Origin: Coprinellus micaceus
Lineage: Eukaryota; Basidiomycota; Agaricomycetes; Agaricales; Psathyrellaceae
Reading direction: 5' to 3'
NCBI GenBank assembly: GCA_951394405.1
Contig: OX596340.1
Location: 1,488,001-1,552,000, forward strand
DNA length: 64,000 nt
Made by a program: the position numbers and the translations under genes. Position 1 is the first letter of the stretch; each line of letters opens with the position of its first letter. Positions 60,201 through 64,000 of this stretch are shown here, piece after piece. The notes beneath the pieces are model-generated. The model had not been told where the DNA came from and ran no database searches. It was given only the letters and a program-made list of their open reading frames with translations.

Positions 60201-60561
60201 CTATAAAGCAGTCAGAGCACTCTTCAGTTTCCCGAAGATCCACGTACGTGTGTCGGGATGACAGCTTGACTTCCTCCAGTTGTTGGACGCAAAAGCAACA
60301 GTCCGAGATGCACCTATGGAAGCCCGCCTTCCAAATATTCACCGATTCCCCATTGAATCCGTATAGGCGCAACAAGAAGCTAGCAGCGCCGACCGTCGTC
60401 TGGGATGCTTGGTTGCAAAACCAATGCACTCGGCCCGCTGAATCTTCAGGAGCTGTGGTGAGGTGTTTAAAGACCTTGGCGAGGACGTCTTCCGTCGCTG
60501 CTGCGTTGTCGGCGGGATTGTCGCGTAGGTCGTTGAGCAGGTCATCGACACTCTTATTCAT
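54258..60561 (-). CDS. SEN1: Sen1/senataxin-type superfamily 1 helicase
   Basis: RNA/DNA helicase that terminates non-coding transcription and resolves R-loops in the nucleus. Ten exons: 60561-60248, 60200-59605, 59554-59232, 59183-56662, 56612-56394, 56341-55579, 55526-55450, 55399-54936, 54877-54738 and 54686-54258, giving 1,948 aa, close to yeast Sen1 (2,231). Residues 1 to ~850 form the helical SEN1_N region, followed by an acidic/Lys/Ser linker. The UPF1-like helicase has the Q motif LNKPQATAV, GPPGTGKTSTICGL (~1325), APSNAAIDEIASRL, IIDEAAQSIE (~1540), VGDPQQLPP, IQYRMHP, VDGFQGQEKDIIILS and RRLNVAITRAK. The first helicase motif is split by an intron between GG and PPGTGKT. A Pro/Lys-rich C-terminal tail (PRPPPPKRPKQPQ, ending PKKPGKK) may be a nuclear signal. 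Confidence 0.94.
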
Positions 60562-60873
60562 CGCATCTACCTTGCGATTTTCAGACCAGTCGTTGGGGTG
60601 GGGCAGCCGTGTGCGGAGAGCGACGTTACCAGACCTCCAGAGAGTATTCGGGAGTCCGGTGGCATGCAGCCCAGGATGTTGTAGAAGAGAAAGAGGTTTG
60701 ACAATTCGTTGGCGCGAGGACTCTCACTAAATTGCAGCACGTGCTTTGACACCGGCGCTTGCAATTGTTGCCGAGGCGCGTTGGTTTCTTCAGCTACGTC
60801 GCTTCTCTGACCACGACCACGACCACGATTACGCCATCTTCGAGGCCAGTGAAACGACGAGCCGGTGAACCTC
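60562..60873. other. Shared promoter of SEN1 and translin
   Basis: 312 bp between divergent start codons. The minus-strand ORF across it (60567-60875) shows no conservation signal and would overlap the translin ATG, so it is treated as chance. Confidence 0.5.
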
Positions 60874-61886
60874 ATGGAGCCCGCAGACCTGGATCAGATC
60901 AATGTCCTCCTCGAAAGTGACTCTGAACTGCGCGAGGTGATCATTCGTCTTCCTGGTTCTCGACCGAGACTCAGCGTTGAAAAGCGTTGAGGTAGAGAAT
61001 CAAAGACCAAGTCAACGAATTTGACAAGAAGACGAGGCTTATGGTAGCAACGTTGAACAAGATTCACTTCACTCCCTCTGACGCTAGTGAGTTGATCATA
61101 CCTTACTGTCCGATCGAGTTCAGCCCAAGGCGCTCGCCGTACCATTCAGTTTCAGCCCTTTTGGACTCTGTCAAACCCGTCATCGTGGGTTGCCAATCTG
61201 TAACCAAAGGGTTAGCAGGGATCATTCCCCCGAACCAATTCTGGCGGTGGAAGGATATGTGGTCGAACTCGTTAAAGACGGCTGTGTTTGCCTCTGTTCT
61301 CGTGGAGTATCTGTCGTCTGGCCAGCTCGCTAGCCTTCAGGATGTATCGGACCAACTTGGAAGTAAGCGCCTGCTCGCTTACGACTACTGATTCTCTGAC
61401 TAAATCTTTCAGTGCGGGAGGAGTGGAAAGACCGAGTCGCACTGACGGTCGAAGACTACCTTCATGGTGTTATTAGCGTAGTCAACGAGTTGGTGAGATG
61501 AGCATCCTACTCCTTCATGGACCAAGTGTGTTGATTCATTCACAAAGTCCCGACTCGCGGTGAACTCTGTGACGCTGGGGAACTTCAACCAGCCCATCAA
61601 AATCTCGCATTTTGTGAAAGAGCTGTTCGCTGGGTTCTCGATGGTAAGGGCGCACGTCTCTCATTCCCCTAGCACAAGTCACTGACGACCGCTCCCTTAG
61701 CTGAACCTGAAGAATGACACACTTCGTCGCAGGTTTGACAGCTTGAAATACGACATGAAGAAGATCGAAGAAGGTACGAATTTCTCTCCTTGTTCCCGAA
61801 TCAACCTGGAGCTCAATTTCATCGCAGTGGTGTACGACGTTTCTTTAAGAAAGCTATCGACAATCCCTATTGTACCATCTACGTAA
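60874..61886 (+). CDS. TSN: Translin
   Basis: Single-strand nucleic-acid-binding protein. With TRAX it forms the octameric C3PO nuclease that processes small-RNA passenger strands and tRNA fragments. Seven exons, 60874-60936, 60996-61086, 61156-61362, 61413-61492, 61548-61643, 61701-61773 and 61828-61886, give 222 aa, matching the usual ~228. Family blocks are ELRERIKDQVNEFDKKTRLM, FWRWKDMWSNSLKTAVFASV, LTVEDYLHGVISVVNELSRL, AVNSVTLGNFNQPIKISHFV, GFSMLNLKNDTLRRRFDSLK and YDMKKIEEVVYDVSLRKLS. The second intron (69 nt) is in frame and free of stops. No TRAX partner lies in the window. Confidence 0.93.
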
Positions 61887-62318
61887 AACTAGCATCTGGC
61901 CCCCCTCGTTCCCTCGTTCCTCCCCCGGGCACCAGCGCCTGTTCCGAATTCGGAGTCATTATAAGGGAAGTGGCGGTGTTATTTGGTTGCCGGAAGTATA
62001 ACGGGCGAGAAAGCTCTGTCCTTGTGCCACTTAAACCTTACTCTCTCCCCACTCGAAGTGCCAGTCCCAAGCTCCAGCCATCTCAAGTTCCAACAGGTAC
62101 AGGGACAGGAGGGATTGATCCCTCAGGGCTTCTTTCCGAAGAGGGCATTCGTGTGCCCAAACACGGCGGAGTTTGAATACTCCACGCTGTTGAACATTGG
62201 TGTCGTTTCTTGGCTATTTCCACTACACCGTCACTCAAGACTCCAGAGTCGGCGACGCTGCACACGCGTAGATGACCGACGGGATCTCGGCTTCCTGTCC
62301 TCCATAGTGCACAGAACC
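61887..62318. other. Intergenic, translin 3' side to SGF29 promoter
   Basis: About 430 bp between same-strand genes. The ORF 61983-62555 that runs through it is out of frame with both genes and has no family. Confidence 0.5.
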
Positions 62319-63619
62319 ATGGATCGGCGGCGAGGGATGCCAGCGCGTCCATCTTCCGAAGGTGGGGAATCCGTCGACGCTTCGTGTCGGCGATTTAACT
62401 CAGCCTGGGAGCTGTTGATAACGCATGCTAACTCTTCGTTGCTGGAACAGAGGAAGCCACCTGGGGCCAAGTTGCGATTACTTTACGCGAGTTGGCTAAA
62501 CAGAGGTCTGACCACTCCCCGTCGGACCTCGTGGGCAGATCCAATAGGTTATTAGCCGCGTGGCCCACAGGCGATGACATCCCTGGGGAAGGGTGGAAGA
62601 GCTTGAAAGAGAGTTACAAGAAGCTTACTAACTCCCTGGAAGAAATGCAAAAGCACTCTGACTCGGAAGTGAAGTAGGTTTCAATTTTTTCAACCGTCGG
62701 TTTTCTGGACGATTTGACCGAATGAACGTGTTCTATCTAGGTTACTTGACAAGTCGATAGAGCTGATCTCCGTGCTCGTCGCGTTGCGAAAAGCACCGGA
62801 GGCATCCCTCACAGGTTGGTCACACCATTGTACATAGTGGGGTTGCTGGTGTTCACCAGCTTCGCCGGACCACAGATAAGCGCACTAAACGCCCAAGGGC
62901 CTCGTCGCCTGCGACGCCCGGACCAGGTTCTGGGACAAACACCCGCGGCGTTTCAATAACACTGCCACCCCGGACGAACTCTGTGGGTCCTTCTGCAAAC
63001 CACAAGAAGAAGGATCGGAAGGGACACCCCCTTGCCATCAACACCAAGGTCGCCTTTTGGAACGGTAACGCAGCAAACCGCACTTCGGACGATGCAGACT
63101 GGATTCTGGCTATCATCGTCCGGGTCACCAGCAACAGGGACGGCAGGATCACGTCAGCCGACTCCATCGTCTCCAGAGCCTTCGTATACTGATATTGTTA
63201 CAGGTACGAGGTCAGGGATGCCGAAGAAGAGGGCGCGGAGTAGGTCCTTAGCCTTTTGGTCCGTTTCCGCCATTGACATAACACTCTCGTAACGAAGGGT
63301 GATTACGGCTCACCAGAAGCACATAATCCCCCTGCCCGACCCTAAGCACCCCCTCACGCACGAGTTCTCAATAGGGCACACGGTCCTAGGTTTGTACCCT
63401 GATACCAGTTGCTTCTACCGTGCCGAAGTCGTTGCGACACCCAAGGCCTTGCAGTCTTCTGGCGCAGTAAGCCGATGCCCCTTTCACTGGCTGGTGCGGA
63501 ATGCTAACCTGTCTTTGACGTAGCGGCATCCCACTTATAAGCTGAAGTTTGAGGACGATGACAACCAGGAGCACCCAGTTGCTGCTGAATGGGTCGTCGA
63601 GTTTCCTTCTCATAAGTGA
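62319..63619 (+). CDS. SGF29: SGF29, SAGA-complex tandem-Tudor subunit
   Basis: Chromatin reader that binds H3K4me2/3 and recruits the SAGA/ADA acetyltransferase. Seven exons, 62319-62361, 62451-62673, 62741-62814, 62876-63152, 63204-63239 (36 nt), 63298-63466 and 63524-63619, give 305 aa. The N-terminal half is helical (EEATWGQVAITLRELAKQRS, WKSLKESYKKLTNSLEEMQK), then a basic Ser/Pro linker (DKRTKRPRASSP). The SGF29 Tudor-like domain follows: INTKVAFWNGNAANRTSDDA, WILAIIVRV, YEVRDAEEEGAE, HIIPLPDP, and the methyl-lysine pocket motif VLGLYPDTSCFYRAEVV, ending KLKFEDDDNQEHPVAAEWVV. The third intron (62815-62875) was set by frame: an acceptor 16 nt upstream breaks it. The fourth and fifth introns are short and less certain. 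Confidence 0.88.
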
Positions 63620-64000
63620 ACATTTTCATTGATATTGTAGCTTTAGATATTTTGTCCTAATCTTGTATATGAGGGTTGTCATCTACTCTATGTTTTTGTA
63701 GGTCTAGCTGGATGCTCGCAGTGTATTCTTTTTGTTTTCAATTCGATAGAAGGCTTCTGAGTTGGATGTAAATCCCCGGAGGGATGGACGCGCGCTCCAA
63801 CCCGTTGACCTGCTGGTCACTCCTTTGAAAGCTCCCTGTTTGGCTTACCGACTTAACAGCTTCAGAATGTTGGAACTAGGCTCCTTAGTTCCAGCATTGG
63901 GGAGAGAAGGTTGCCGTTCCAGTCAGACCCGAACGAGTCGAGGTCATTTGGCTTTGAGCTAGAGGTGTGCATGACTGGATCCTAATTGCCTTCTACCATC
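63620..64000. other. SGF29 3' flank to window end
   Basis: About 380 bp. A T-rich stretch at 63640-63740 fits a 3' untranslated region. The ORF 63762-63962 has no recognisable family. Confidence 0.45.

Noticed and set aside
60567..60875. Possible upstream N-terminal extension of SEN1
   Set aside because: SEN1 has a good ATG at 60561, the extension would overlap the translin start codon, and no splice pair joins it convincingly.

Overview
The window is nuclear DNA of a filamentous basidiomycete fungus, most likely an Agaricomycete. The genes are broken by many short introns (mostly 45-70 nt, GT..AG, often with a CTRAY branch site), intergenic gaps are short, and the families are fungal: a hybrid-kinase phytochrome, Zn2Cys6 and C2H2 transcription factors, a GT61 glycosyltransferase, an F-box protein and a D-lactate dehydrogenase. 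There is no operon structure, and I recognised no rRNA, tRNA or CRISPR. I rebuilt 20 protein-coding genes by joining exons so that reading frame and family alignment both hold. All but one are complete; EFL1 runs off the left edge.

Layout, left to right: EFL1/RIA1 (-, 60S ribosome maturation GTPase) diverges from CWF19 (+, splicing). Then come a GT61 glycosyltransferase (+), a 17-exon fungal phytochrome (+) and an F-box protein (+), which converges on D-lactate dehydrogenase (-). DLD diverges from mitoribosomal mS41/FYV4 (+). A C2H2 protein (-) and SNIP1/Pml1 FHA protein (-) follow, with a 49-bp-arm inverted repeat between them. Next is a 7.3 kb stretch without a recognisable gene, then a Zn2Cys6 factor (+), a CHFR-type RING ligase lacking FHA (+), 2.3 kb of empty convergent spacer, and a Kelch-BTB protein (-) sharing a 99 bp promoter with pyridoxamine-phosphate oxidase PDX3 (+). 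Then: a small mitochondrial-type membrane protein (+), an Scm3/HJURP-type CENP-A chaperone with a giant disordered tail (+), a type I membrane protein (-), DEAH helicase DHR1/ECM16 (+), Sen1 helicase (-), translin (+) and SAGA subunit SGF29 (+).

Most genes are housekeeping and act independently. Several share nucleic-acid themes: ribosome assembly (EFL1, DHR1, mS41), spliceosome (CWF19, SNIP1), transcription/RNA surveillance and small RNA (Sen1, translin), and chromatin/centromere (SGF29, Scm3). Three divergent pairs (DLD/mS41, Kelch-BTB/PDX3, Sen1/translin) probably share bidirectional promoters. The most noteworthy items are the phytochrome, the Scm3-like gene, the FHA-less CHFR, the long inverted repeat, a TTAGGG palindrome promoter, and two GC-AG introns. 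I found no clearly new multi-gene system.
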